Assembly (NCBI GenBank): GCA_900545025.1
Contig: UQXH01000006.1
Span: 27,090-91,089, forward strand
Direction of reading: 5' to 3'
DNA length: 64,000 nt
Source: an uncultured Phascolarctobacterium sp.
GTDB taxonomy: Bacteria; Bacillota; Negativicutes; Acidaminococcales; Acidaminococcaceae
Below the pieces are notes generated by a model that had not been told where the DNA came from, searched no databases, and saw only the letters and a program-made list of their open reading frames with translations. Each line of letters opens with the position of its first letter. Position 1 is the first letter of the stretch. This document shows, one piece after another, positions 1 through 8,358 of the stretch. A program made the translations under genes and the position numbers.

Positions 1-667
1 CGGCACGTTTGTCCATATATTTCTGAGTGAAATAGTGGAGTGCGCCGACAACTACGAAGGCTACCGCAACGATGGGCACTTGATAGTGGCTCCAGTAGAA
101 TACCGGGTTTACACCGGCTGTTTCCGCAGAAAGGATGGTGCCGGTGTCGCTGGGGCTCCAGTCAAAGCAAAGGGTTGTCGCAACAGCTGCGGTAGCAGAC
201 AGGCGGCTTACGCCAAGACCCAGCAGGATGGGGAACATGGTAACCATGAGCAGCATTGCCAGGCCGGAAGCACTGTTGATGCACAGGCCGATCAGCATGC
301 CGACAATCCAGGTACCGGACATTACCAGATAGGGAGATTTCAAAGCCAGCAGCGGCTTAATGGTAAGACGTACCAGGGCACGGGAAGCGCCGATTTTGTC
401 CATGTAACGGGCAAAAGCGCCTACGGACATAATGTTCAGACCTAATTTGCCCACGTTGGAGCTCATAGCGGAACGCATAAATTCAAAAGCATCAAAGAAA
501 ACGGAACCGGTTCTGGCTTTTTCTCCGAGAATCTGGCCATAACCGAGGATAACAGCCAGATACATGAGAATCATACCGCCGAGGAAGAGTACCGGCTGCG
601 GCTTGTATTTCTTGTAGATCAGATAACCAACCCAGAAGGTAACAAGAGCCGAAATAACAACACCCAT
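1..667 (-). CDS. DcuC-family C4-dicarboxylate transporter, N-terminal part
   Basis: I translated this gene from an ATG at 665-667; it runs off the window edge, leaving about 222 codons. The protein is a string of hydrophobic segments and starts MGVVISALVTFWVGYLIYKK. A segment with SNVGKLGLNIMSVGAFARYM and a later CFDWSPSDTGTI motif match the DcuC/anaerobic C4-dicarboxylate carrier family, inner-membrane proteins that move succinate, fumarate or malate. An AAAGGA ribosome binding site lies upstream of the ATG. Substrate and direction (uptake or efflux) cannot be read from the sequence. The C-terminal half is missing only because the window ends. Family call is fairly sure, exact substrate is inference. 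Confidence 0.8.
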   Translation of the reverse strand, partial: MGVVISALVTFWVGYLIYKKYKPQPVLFLGGMILMYLAVILGYGQILGEKARTGSVFFDAFEFMRSAMSSNVGKLGLNIMSVGAFARYMDKIGASRALVRLTIKPLLALKSPYLVMSGTWIVGMLIGLCINSASGLAMLLMVTMFPILLGLGVSRLSATAAVATTLCFDWSPSDTGTILSAETAGVNPVFYWSHYQVPIVAVAFVVVGALHYFTQKYMDKRA

Positions 668-808
668 TTGCAACATCCTTTCCAAAATAAAATAGATTTT
701 AGGTAGGTAAAGTATATCATTTTCAGAAAACTTTGGCAATGTAAAAATATTTACATAAAATAAATGCTTTGATTTTTGAAAGGAAAATATTGCTGTGTAA
801 TGTAAAGG
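668..808. other. Spacer between dcuC-like gene and cbiK
   Basis: AT-rich spacer carrying the promoter region and AAAGGA ribosome binding site of the dcuC-like gene. I see no small gene and no clear terminator hairpin here. Confidence 0.5.
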
Positions 809-1621
809 TTATTGGTTTTGGTTGAAAAATAATGCTTTAAGAGCATGTTGGATATAGAGGGCCTGGATGGCTTTGTTACGGCCCAGGCCGTACAGATGAC
901 CGCAGGTAGCTATACCAAGGTTTTCAATACGGTTTTTCCAGCTGTCATCGTCATTGCCGTACATATCGTTAACAGCATGATCGCCGGCAACAACCATCAG
1001 CGGGTACATGTGTACTTTTTTATATTTGCGCTGTTGCAGCTGCCGTACTACAGCAGCAAAATTAGGACTGTCTTCATCTTCGACCGTGCCTACGATAACC
1101 GGAAGACCCATGGAATCGAAATTTTCCTGCAGGCGTACATAGGTCTGACCAAAGGCTTGGTTGTTGCGGCGAGGGGTACCGTGGCCCATGAGGATAATGC
1201 CTTCAGCGGGAGCCAGGGGCGGAAATTGAGCAGCGATAGCAGCAGCAACCAAAGGATAGTCTTCGTCTACGGTGATTAACGGCGTACTGAGGGTAAAGGA
1301 GTCAAAGGCTGAGGCAAATTTTTCTTTCAGTGTCAGTATTTTCTGCTCAAATTCTTCTCCGTGCAGCAGATGTGTAGGCTGCAGGAAGATGTGGCGGAAG
1401 CCTGCATCCAACAGTCTTTGTAAAGCTGTTTCCGGATCGTCGATAAGGATGTTTTCTTTTGCCAACTGGCGGCGTACTATGGCAGAGGTGTAGGCGCGGC
1501 AGTGGTGGTAATGAGGAAAGGCGTCTCGCAGAGCTTGTTCGATACCGCCGATATCCTTTTGACGTGATTCGGCGAAAGTTGAGCCGAAGCTGAGAGTGAG
1601 AAAAGCAGAAGTATTTTGCAT
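809..1621 (-). CDS. cbiK: Sirohydrochlorin cobaltochelatase, cytosolic CbiK type
   Basis: 270 residues, no signal peptide. It starts with the CbiK hallmark LTLSFGSTFAESR and carries the metal/tetrapyrrole-binding residues expected for the family: a His in ILMGHGTPRRNN (about residue 147), a Glu in GTVEDEDSP and a His in VAGDHAVNDMYG. CbiK inserts cobalt into sirohydrochlorin in the anaerobic cobalamin pathway. No other cobalamin biosynthesis gene is nearby, so it may instead serve another tetrapyrrole chelation. A GAGG ribosome binding site and a TATAAT box lie upstream, and a terminator separates it from the secreted paralogue, so it is probably transcribed on its own. Family sure; substrate from family knowledge. 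Confidence 0.85.
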   Translation of the reverse strand: MQNTSAFLTLSFGSTFAESRQKDIGGIEQALRDAFPHYHHCRAYTSAIVRRQLAKENILIDDPETALQRLLDAGFRHIFLQPTHLLHGEEFEQKILTLKEKFASAFDSFTLSTPLITVDEDYPLVAAAIAAQFPPLAPAEGIILMGHGTPRRNNQAFGQTYVRLQENFDSMGLPVIVGTVEDEDSPNFAAVVRQLQQRKYKKVHMYPLMVVAGDHAVNDMYGNDDDSWKNRIENLGIATCGHLYGLGRNKAIQALYIQHALKALFFNQNQ

Positions 1622-1675
1622 GGCTAAGACCTCGTAATTATAAGATTTATAGGTAATATATGACTATATCTTAAA

Positions 1676-1701
1676 AAATCCCTGCCGGTGGGCAGGGATT
1701 T
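1676..1701 (-). terminator. Intrinsic terminator after secreted cbiK paralogue
   Basis: Inverted repeat AAATCCCTGCC / GGCAGGGATTT with a GGTG loop, flanked by A and T runs, so it could work in both directions. It sits between the two chelatase genes. Confidence 0.85.
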
Positions 1702-1708
1702 TTATTTC

Positions 1709-2707
1709 TTATTTACTGTTCTGCAAAGCTTCCCAGGATTGTTCAGCTTTATCAACAAATAATTTTTGGATAGCGGGGTTTTCACCTAAACCGTGAATAT
1801 AAGGAGTTACTTTAAAGCCTTCTTTTTCCAGGATGGATTTATGAGAATCTTCTTCACTGCCTGCCATATCGTTATTGGCGTGGTCACCGGCAACCATCAT
1901 CAGCGGCATGATAGTAAGGTTTTTAATCTTCTTAGCTTTCAGCTGCGGAATAACGGTTTCCAGATGCGGCCAGCCCTCTACAGAATAGATGAAGACATTA
2001 TCATAACCAAGTTCGTTCAGACGGTCCTGCATTACTGCGTAGTAAGCATTTGCCGGATGTGGAGTGCCGTGCGCCATAATCAGTACGCCATCTTTTTTGC
2101 CCATCTTGGGGAATTGCGTGGACAGCGCCTGCATGGTTGCGGTAATATCGTCATCCTGACCTTCCTGACCTTGCCAGTACATCAGCGGGGTGCCGATAGT
2201 CATTTTCTTAAAGTCGTTTTTGTGCAGATTATAGACTGCTTCTTTATAAGCATATTCCATGCCGGGGATGATATCCAGAGAAGTCAGAGCCACACGGGTA
2301 TAACCTTCTTTTTTCAACTGTTCTAAAGCCTGTTCTGGGGTAGGATATTCAATGCCTTCATTAGCTTTAATGCGGTCGATAATGATGTGGGAGGTGAAAG
2401 CTACCATGACCTTGGTATCGGGATGCTTGGCCTGGATAGTGTTGACAGTAGCGTCGATGGTTTTTTCACGGGTATCCTTAAAGGTAGTACCAAAGCTCAT
2501 AATCAGGATGGCATCTTTGTTGGGAAGTTGCTGCAGAGTTGCAGTTTCATGGGTGCGTACGCCGATCTGGGTAGCCTGCAGCAGCGCCGGAGTAGGTGCT
2601 TTGACTTCTTCACTGAGGCTGTAGGCTGCTTCTGCTGCGGGGATAGTACCAAGCAGGGCTGCGCAGGTAAAGGTCATTACGGCTAGTTTCTTCATGCTGG
2701 ATTTCAT
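1709..2707 (-). CDS. Exported CbiK-type chelatase paralogue
   Basis: 332 residues with an N-terminal signal peptide (MKSSMKKLAVMTFTCAALLG, cleavage near AEAA). The mature part repeats the CbiK fold markers: LIMSFGTTFKDTRE, then LIMAHGTPHPAN, YSVEGWP and VAGDHANNDMAG, which hold the His/Glu/His metal site. The protein should therefore act outside the cytoplasm, in the periplasm of a diderm cell. Periplasmic CbiK proteins are known in Desulfovibrio and are proposed to work in haem or metal handling rather than B12 synthesis. An AAGGAGTG site 10 bases before the ATG supports this start. The gene sits behind a 220-base leader with a terminator, pointing to metal or cofactor control. Confidence 0.85.
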   Translation of the reverse strand: MKSSMKKLAVMTFTCAALLGTIPAAEAAYSLSEEVKAPTPALLQATQIGVRTHETATLQQLPNKDAILIMSFGTTFKDTREKTIDATVNTIQAKHPDTKVMVAFTSHIIIDRIKANEGIEYPTPEQALEQLKKEGYTRVALTSLDIIPGMEYAYKEAVYNLHKNDFKKMTIGTPLMYWQGQEGQDDDITATMQALSTQFPKMGKKDGVLIMAHGTPHPANAYYAVMQDRLNELGYDNVFIYSVEGWPHLETVIPQLKAKKIKNLTIMPLMMVAGDHANNDMAGSEEDSHKSILEKEGFKVTPYIHGLGENPAIQKLFVDKAEQSWEALQNSK

Positions 2708-2753
2708 AGTATAAACACTCCTTTTTTATTGGCTGAATACAAATCAGAGGAAT

Positions 2754-2779
2754 AAAAAAACCTTGCCAGTACGGCAAGG
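2754..2779 (-). terminator. Leader terminator before exported cbiK paralogue
   Basis: Minus-strand hairpin CCTTGCC / GGCAAGG with a GTACT loop followed by seven T residues. It lies in the 5' untranslated region, so it is placed to attenuate the chelatase gene. Confidence 0.85.
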
Positions 2780-2910
2780 GAAAAATATTTCTGTACTTTC
2801 CTCCCTATCGCTCGTAGATCAACGGTAAATATAGTTATGCAGGCCGGCTGCAGCAGCCGTTAGCGGCGGGACCGCGTCACAAAGGACTTGATATTCTGAA
2901 AAGAACCTGC
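2754..2910 (-). promoter_or_regulatory. Structured leader, diverged cobalamin-riboswitch-like
   Basis: Read on the minus strand, the leader between promoter and gene begins with GCAGGTTC and holds GCGGTCCCGCCGCTAA, which resembles the strongly conserved core segment of cobalamin riboswitches, followed by a GC-rich CGGCTGCTGCAGCCG hairpin. The usual GGTG...AATCC segment is shortened to a GTGA and the 3' B12 box is not clearly recognisable. The leader ends in a terminator hairpin. I am confident that it is a structured regulatory leader, only moderately that its ligand is a cobalamin. Confidence 0.5.
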
Positions 2911-2935
2911 TTTGTATTCAGCTTTTGATATTAAA

Positions 2936-2963
2936 ATTATAACATTTTTTATTGATAAGTCAA
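2936..2963 (-). promoter_or_regulatory. Sigma-70-type promoter of the chelatase leader
   Basis: TTGACT and TATAAT separated by 16 bases on the minus strand, placing the transcription start about 220 bases before the gene. Confidence 0.75.
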
Positions 2964-3008
2964 TAAAGATGATAATAGATTTTAATAATAAAAAATAGTA
3001 TATAAAAA

Positions 3009-3030
3009 CAGCTCTGCATTAGCAGAGCTG
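3009..3030 (-). terminator. Intrinsic terminator
   Basis: CAGCTCTGC / GCAGAGCTG stem with four-base loop, followed on the minus strand by a T run. Ends the dtxR-like/secreted-protein transcript. Confidence 0.85.
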
Positions 3031-3040
3031 CAAAAATAGT

Positions 3041-3703
3041 TTATTTACCTTTTTTGATGTTTTTCAGTAAGTCTTTAGTAGAACGTTCCAGCATGCCATT
3101 TGTACTGTAAGTATCGCCGCGGTCACGGGAATCACGACTGGTGAAAATCATCGTTCCTGTTTCAGAATCGTAAAGATTGTAGATTATTTCCAGATAAGCT
3201 GTATAATGAGTAACTTCTGGAACATAAACCTGATGAGGTATGGGGATGCTTACTTCTTTATAATGGCCATTGCTGTCAATAATGGTGCTGCTTACATATT
3301 CGACCTTATTTTCAAAATGTGCGGGAACGACATGAGAAGAGTAGCCCAATTTGTTTACAGTAATTTGCAGATTCACAGTTTTAGGAGCTTTATTAGTTTT
3401 CTTTAATAAAGATGTTTGACCAACTGTCTGTGTTTCAGTTTCAGCAGCAGGATTTTCCGTGATTAAAAGATTTTGCTTGGATGCTGCAGCATAAAGGGCA
3501 GACATAATATTCTGCTGAGCGTTTTCTTCAGCAGTAAAGGTACCGGCTGATTTACTGTTTAAAATAAATTCCGTGACGTTGATGGTATTTACCTTACTCA
3601 GATTATATTCGGGATGTACCCAGTAGTTGGGGGCAGCTGCTGCAGTAAAGGCAAATAACAGGAAAGACAGAAAACAGATTGTCAGGACGGTTAATTTTTT
3701 CAT
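3041..3703 (-). CDS. Exported protein of unknown function
   Basis: 220 residues with a clear signal peptide (MKKLTVLTICFLSFLLFAF, cleavage near AAAA). The mature protein has no family motif I recognise. It is polar, with alternating beta-like segments (VNLQITVNKLGYSSH, YTAYLEIIYNLYDSETGTMIF) and a basic C-terminus. The phrase LYDSETGTMIFTSRDSRDRG resembles the pattern in envelope proteins that assemble lipoprotein-like beta sandwiches, but this is weak. It lies 25 bases after the stop of the DtxR-like gene and ends in a terminator, so the two are probably one operon. A role in metal-related envelope function is a guess from context only. Confidence 0.7.
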   Translation of the reverse strand: MKKLTVLTICFLSFLLFAFTAAAAPNYWVHPEYNLSKVNTINVTEFILNSKSAGTFTAEENAQQNIMSALYAAASKQNLLITENPAAETETQTVGQTSLLKKTNKAPKTVNLQITVNKLGYSSHVVPAHFENKVEYVSSTIIDSNGHYKEVSIPIPHQVYVPEVTHYTAYLEIIYNLYDSETGTMIFTSRDSRDRGDTYSTNGMLERSTKDLLKNIKKGK

Positions 3704-3728
3704 TAGGCACCTCTTTTCATAATGTGAG

Positions 3729-4094
3729 TTATTTGTCTAAAAGATTTTTAATTCCATTAAAGGTTTCAGGGCTGATGATGTGCTCGATGTGACAGGCATC
3801 CTTTTCGGCAATTTCTTTGGGAACATTAAGGTATTCATTGATAAAGCGGGTCAGGGTGACGTGTCTGTCCAGTACAGAAGAAGCCTTGCGCATACCTGCC
3901 TCAGTAAGATTGATTCGGCCGTCAGCTTCCATGGTGATATAATTATCGCGTTTTAAAATACTCATGGCACGACTGACACTGGCCTTGGTAAAATTCATTT
4001 CTGTGGCAATATCAATAGAACGGACATTGCCGTTACGTTGTTTCAGGATAAGAATGGTTTCCAGATAGTTTTCACCGGATTCGAGCAAGGGCAT
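3729..4094 (-). CDS. DtxR/MntR-family metal-dependent repressor
   Basis: 121 residues from the ATG at 4094, chosen because GGAGG stands seven bases before it; an upstream in-frame codon lacks such a site. An N-terminal winged helix-turn-helix (about residues 5-60: ESGENYLETI, SIDIATEMNFTKASVSRAM, GRINLTEAG) is followed by the short metal-binding/dimerisation region (LDRHVTLTRFINEYLNV, CHIEHIISPETF) with the Cys-His/Glu-His ligands typical of the family. There is no SH3-like third domain, so it is of the short MntR-like form. It probably senses Fe or Mn and may control nearby metal-uptake genes; direct targets are not visible. Confidence 0.85.
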   Translation of the reverse strand: MPLLESGENYLETILILKQRNGNVRSIDIATEMNFTKASVSRAMSILKRDNYITMEADGRINLTEAGMRKASSVLDRHVTLTRFINEYLNVPKEIAEKDACHIEHIISPETFNGIKNLLDK

Positions 4095-4216
4095 GATAAG
4101 ACCTCCGTACAATTTGTTATAATTATATTTTAGCATAAGAAAAGAGATTGATAAAGCAGTATCGGCGGCAGGCTGTGATAGTGTATAATGATAAGTAAGA
4201 AGAAGCGGAGGTTATT

Positions 4217-5290
4217 ATGCTGGAGTTTATTGAGGAGAGAACGGATGTCTGGAGCAAGCTGCTTGCGGCACGGAAGCCTATCGTCCTGTACGGTATGGGC
4301 AATGGCGCCGATAAGATATTGGACTGGTGCGAAAGTAACGGAGTAAGAATAAGTGGCATCTTTGCCAGTGACGGCTTTGTCCGTTATCAGCAGTTCAGAG
4401 GCTTTACTGTTTGCAGCTATCAGGATATTATCGAGCGTTTTGGCAATGACATCCTGATAGTGATTGCCTTTGCCAGCGAGATTCCAGAGGTACTGGAAAA
4501 ATTTCAGGAGCTTACTGAAAAGCACGAGGTACTGGCACCGCATCTATCTCTCTTTACAGAGAAAGAAACGGTGAGCAGCCGGTGGCTGGGAAAATATGAG
4601 CAGCAGCTGCAGTTTGTGTACGATAGGCTGGCAGATAAAAAGTCTCGTGAAGTATTTGCTGCAGCCTTAAATTATAAGCTGGGCGGCGATATAAGGTACC
4701 TGCTGGCATGTGAAACGGACAGAAAAGCAGACCTTAGAGAACTGTTTATCTGGGGCAGGCAAGAGGCATATCTTGATTTGGGCGCTTATAACGGTGATAC
4801 AGTACAGGAATTTCTGACGCTTACCGGCGGCAGTTACCGTAAAATAATCGCAGTAGAGCCGGACAGACGTAATTTTAAGAAGCTGGAAAAATTACATGAA
4901 ACCTTGCGGGACAATTTTGTTACCTGCCAGAAGGGAATCTGGTCTCAGAGTGAAGAAAAAGGCTTTTCTGACAGCGGCGGCAGACAGTCAACCCTAATGG
5001 CAGGACAGAAAAATATTATACCTGTGGATACTATTGATAATATCTGTGGCGATGAACCAGTGACATATATCAAGATGGATGTAGAAGGAGCGGAAAAAGA
5101 GGCTCTGGCGGGAGGCAGGGCAACTATCTCGCAGTATCGACCGAAAATTTTGGTGGCTGCTTATCATTATGATGCAGATATCTTTTTATTACCGCTGCTG
5201 TTATGGCAGATTGTGCCTGATTATAAAATATATCTGCGTAAGCATCCGTATATACCTGCCTGGGAGTTAAATTTCTTTGCCACATTATAG
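4217..5290 (+). CDS. FkbM-family SAM-dependent methyltransferase
   Basis: 357 residues. The N-terminal part (about 15-110) has a Rossmann-like GMGNGADKILDWCESNGV segment as in sugar-nucleotide-associated proteins. The C-terminal part (about 185-330) is an FkbM methyltransferase: YLDLGAYNGDTVQEF (SAM motif I), IAVEPDRRNFKKLE, VDTIDNIC and YIKMDVEGAEKEAL. Such two-part proteins commonly occur in surface-glycan loci, but no glycosyltransferase is adjacent here. GGAGG precedes the ATG. It diverges from the DtxR-like gene across 122 bases. Family is clear, acceptor unknown. Confidence 0.85.
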   Translation: MLEFIEERTDVWSKLLAARKPIVLYGMGNGADKILDWCESNGVRISGIFASDGFVRYQQFRGFTVCSYQDIIERFGNDILIVIAFASEIPEVLEKFQELTEKHEVLAPHLSLFTEKETVSSRWLGKYEQQLQFVYDRLADKKSREVFAAALNYKLGGDIRYLLACETDRKADLRELFIWGRQEAYLDLGAYNGDTVQEFLTLTGGSYRKIIAVEPDRRNFKKLEKLHETLRDNFVTCQKGIWSQSEEKGFSDSGGRQSTLMAGQKNIIPVDTIDNICGDEPVTYIKMDVEGAEKEALAGGRATISQYRPKILVAAYHYDADIFLLPLLLWQIVPDYKIYLRKHPYIPAWELNFFATL

Positions 5291-5507
5291 CGGGACGCAA
5301 ATAGTCCAAGTAGGACGAAATTTGTCAAATGTAATATGATGGTGGAATGTCTTTTTTGAAAACGTTAAAGTGACATAATTTTATAAAAAAGCGTAAAGAT
5401 TTTGTAAACTGTAAGCAGGAAAAAATCTGCTTGAAGCGAAAATTAAAAAGGAAAGTATGTGTATTGTAGGCTATGAATGATAATTTAAAAAAAGAGGAGT
5501 GTTAACA

Positions 5508-6542
5508 ATGAAAAAGTCTAAATGGATGTTAGGTGCTGCCGCTTTATTAGCTTTGTCCGTAGCTGTTGCAGGTTGCGGCGGTGACGACAAGAAAGCTGAC
5601 AGCGGTAAAGGCGGTCCGTCCGGGGAGGTAATGGTTTATACCTCTATTTATCCGGATATTATCGACAATATGTGCAAACCTAATGTTGCTAAAGCTTTCC
5701 CGGGTATGAAGGTTAACTGGTTCCAAGGCGGTACTGAAAAAGTTATTACTAAGATTACCGGTGAAATCAAAGCTAAGAAGATTGCTGCCGATGCTCTGAT
5801 GGTAGCGGATCCTTCCTACTATCTGAAACTGGACGAACAGAAATTACTGCTTCCGTATGTTTCTCCGGAAGCTAAAAATGTTATCAGTGACAAGGACAAA
5901 GAAGGCGCATGGACTGCAGTACGTATCAGCAACATGATCATTGCCTACAATTCTGATAAACTGAAACCGGAGGATGCTCCGAAAACATGGGAAGATTTGA
6001 CCGACCCGAAATGGAAAGGCAAAATCGCTATGCCTAACCCGATGCTGTCCGGTACTGCTTATGTTGCAGTAGGCGCATTGGCTGATAAATATGGTTGGGA
6101 ATACTTTGACAAACTGAAAGCTAATGGTATCCGTGTTGAAGAAGGCAACTCCGCTATCCAGAACAAACTGCTGACCGGCGAATATGCTGCAGCTATGATT
6201 TTGGAAGAAAATATCCTGAAACTGGCTAATACCAAGAACGAGCCTTTGAAAGTATCCTATCCTGAAGACGGCGTAGTAATGGTTCCGTCTCCGATTGCTA
6301 TCTTCAATACTACCAAGAATCCTGAAGGCGCTAAAGCACTGGTTGACTGGTGGCTGTCTAAAGAAGGTCAGGAAGCAGTCGTTAAAGGCTGGATGCACTC
6401 TGTACGCGGCGATGTGCCGGCTCCGAAAGGTGCTCCTGAAACTAAGAAACTGGTAGAAGGCGCAATCAAGGTCGATTGGAACAAACTGGCTAATAATAAT
6501 GCTGAAATCAAGGAAGAATTCCGTAAGAGAGTTATGGAATAA
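5508..6542 (+). CDS. Iron-type ABC transporter substrate-binding lipoprotein
   Basis: 344 residues from the ATG at 5508, eight bases after GAGGAG. The lipobox VAGC follows a signal peptide (MKKSKWMLGAAALLALSVAV), so the protein is lipid-anchored. The rest is a family-1 periplasmic binding protein of the AfuA/FbpA/Fut type (VMVYTSIYPDIIDN, TWEDLTDPKWKGKIAMPNP, IAIFNTTKNPEGAKALVDWW). Fe(III) is the most common ligand; phosphonates or other small ligands are possible. It heads a three-gene importer operon, with an attenuating hairpin before the permease that would favour excess binding protein. Confidence 0.85.
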   Translation: MKKSKWMLGAAALLALSVAVAGCGGDDKKADSGKGGPSGEVMVYTSIYPDIIDNMCKPNVAKAFPGMKVNWFQGGTEKVITKITGEIKAKKIAADALMVADPSYYLKLDEQKLLLPYVSPEAKNVISDKDKEGAWTAVRISNMIIAYNSDKLKPEDAPKTWEDLTDPKWKGKIAMPNPMLSGTAYVAVGALADKYGWEYFDKLKANGIRVEEGNSAIQNKLLTGEYAAAMILEENILKLANTKNEPLKVSYPEDGVVMVPSPIAIFNTTKNPEGAKALVDWWLSKEGQEAVVKGWMHSVRGDVPAPKGAPETKKLVEGAIKVDWNKLANNNAEIKEEFRKRVME

Positions 6543-6577
6543 GCTGCCGAAAATTATACAAATTAGGTAGTATGGCG

Positions 6578-6610
6578 AAAAACAGGGGCGTTTAGACGTT
6601 CCCTGTTTTT
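6578..6610 (+). terminator. Attenuator between binding protein and permease
   Basis: AAAAACAGGG / CCCTGTTTTT arms with an inner loop, ending in T residues. As the downstream permease and ATPase have no clear own promoter, this is probably a partial terminator. Confidence 0.7.
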
Positions 6611-6674
6611 CCTGCGTTATAAAAGTATGTGTTTTTCTCCGGTTTTAGATGCAGAAAGGAGTATTTTTTAGTTT

Positions 6675-8342
6675 ATGGGAAGAATTAACAGCAAATTCTT
6701 AGTCATTACGTTTTCCGTACTGATGCTGATATATTTTGTCATATTCCCGATGGGAGTGCTGCTTTATGACAGCATTATCTATAACGGCAGTATCAATTTT
6801 GAAAACTATCGTAATGTATACAGCCAGGATGTTAACTGGCGGGCTTTGACCAATACTATTAACTTGTCGTTGCTGGTAATGGTGGCCAGCGTTATCATCA
6901 CTTTCCCGTTGGCGTGGCTGGTTGGACGTACCGATATGCCCGGTAAGAAGGCTTATCGTACACTCCTGGTTTCCAGCTATATGATTCCGCCCTATGTAGG
7001 TGCAATTGCCTGGGTACAGCTGCTTAACCCGAGTGTCGGCTATATGAATAATGTGTTCAAGTGGATGTTTGGCCTGCAGCAGGCTCCCTTCGATATTTAT
7101 ACTACCGGCGGCTTGGCGTGGGTATTAACATTATTTTATTCTCCCTTTGCCTTTATCACTATTTCCCGTGCAATGGAGAAAATGGATCCTACACTGGAAG
7201 AGGCTGCCAGGGTGTCCGGTGCTTCGCCGCTGCGTACCCTGCTTGACGTTACCCTGCCTTTGATGGCTCCCAGCATCTTTGCCGGCGGCCTCCTGGTATT
7301 TATTGCAGCCGGCAGCTGCTTCGGTATTCCTGCTATCGTGGGTATGCCCGGTAATATAGAGGTTATGACTACCCGTATTGTAACCTATATCTACATGGGC
7401 GACGTTGATGGTGTACGTGATGCTACTGCACTGGCTGCCTCGCTGATGTTTTTGGCGAACTTCCTGCTGTTCTTTATGACCTGGGTTGTAGGTCGTAAGG
7501 ATTACACTACTATCAGCGGTAAGAGTACCCGCCCCAATATTGTGGAACTGGGCAAATGGAAATGGCCTGCTTTCTGCGCCGTAGGTGCTTACAGCATGAT
7601 TTCTGTAATTATTCCTTTAGGCTCTATCGTCATTACCTCTCTGATTAAGAGTATGTCCAAACCGATTACTCTTTCCAACCTGGGTTTTGATGCCTGGATT
7701 CCTGTTATCAGCAGCTCTCAGTACATGGAAAGCATTTGGAACTCCGTTATTTATGCAGTTATTGCTGCTACTATCGGTACTTTACTTTCTCTGTTCGTTG
7801 CGTATCTGGCGGTTAAGACTCATGTTAAAGGACGCAGCATTCCTGACCTGCTGACTGTTATCGGCGGCAGTACTCCGAGTATCGTTATTGCTCTGGCATT
7901 GGTTGTTACTTTCTCCGGCAACTTCGGACTGAACCTGTATTCAACTATGTGGATACTGGTAGTCAGCTACCTGGTAAAATACATGACGATGTCCGTACGT
8001 ACCATTGCTGCGTCCCTGAGCCAGGTACATATCTCTTTGGAAGAAGCGGCGCTTAATTCCGGTGCTAACTGGCTGAGATGCTGTAAGGACATTATTATGC
8101 CGCTCATTGCCCCGTCGATTATTGCCGGCTGGTTCCTAATCTTTATGCCGTCTTTCTACGAGCTGACCATGTCATTGCTGCTGTACGGCAGCGATACCAA
8201 GACTATCGGCGTATTGCTGTATGAGCTGCAGACCTATGCAGATACGCAGAACGCTTCTGTATTGTCAGTAATCATCTTGGCTATCGTATTGATTGGTAAC
8301 CTGATCCTTAATAAGCTGAGCAAGGGTAATGTTGGTATTTAA
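6675..8342 (+). CDS. ABC transporter permease, two fused BPD domains
   Basis: 555 residues with about twelve membrane helices. Two binding-protein-dependent permease halves are fused, each with an EAA loop: EEAARVSGASPLRTLLDVTLP (first half, about residue 174) and EEAALNSGANWLRCCKDIIMP (second half, about residue 457). This architecture is typical of FbpB/SfuB iron(III) and related importers. The start ATG lies 13 bases after GGAGT. It is followed after 16 bases by the ATPase gene. Function as the membrane channel is sure; substrate is inferred from the binding protein. Confidence 0.9.
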   Translation: MGRINSKFLVITFSVLMLIYFVIFPMGVLLYDSIIYNGSINFENYRNVYSQDVNWRALTNTINLSLLVMVASVIITFPLAWLVGRTDMPGKKAYRTLLVSSYMIPPYVGAIAWVQLLNPSVGYMNNVFKWMFGLQQAPFDIYTTGGLAWVLTLFYSPFAFITISRAMEKMDPTLEEAARVSGASPLRTLLDVTLPLMAPSIFAGGLLVFIAAGSCFGIPAIVGMPGNIEVMTTRIVTYIYMGDVDGVRDATALAASLMFLANFLLFFMTWVVGRKDYTTISGKSTRPNIVELGKWKWPAFCAVGAYSMISVIIPLGSIVITSLIKSMSKPITLSNLGFDAWIPVISSSQYMESIWNSVIYAVIAATIGTLLSLFVAYLAVKTHVKGRSIPDLLTVIGGSTPSIVIALALVVTFSGNFGLNLYSTMWILVVSYLVKYMTMSVRTIAASLSQVHISLEEAALNSGANWLRCCKDIIMPLIAPSIIAGWFLIFMPSFYELTMSLLLYGSDTKTIGVLLYELQTYADTQNASVLSVIILAIVLIGNLILNKLSKGNVGI

Positions 8343-8358
8343 CGAAGGAGTGTAATCT

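Noticed and set aside
5291..5507. Regulatory element before the binding lipoprotein
   Set aside because: AT-rich with a weak TTGAAA...TTTTAT pair and a short GCAG...CTGC hairpin; nothing clear enough to annotate, including no sure Fur-like box.
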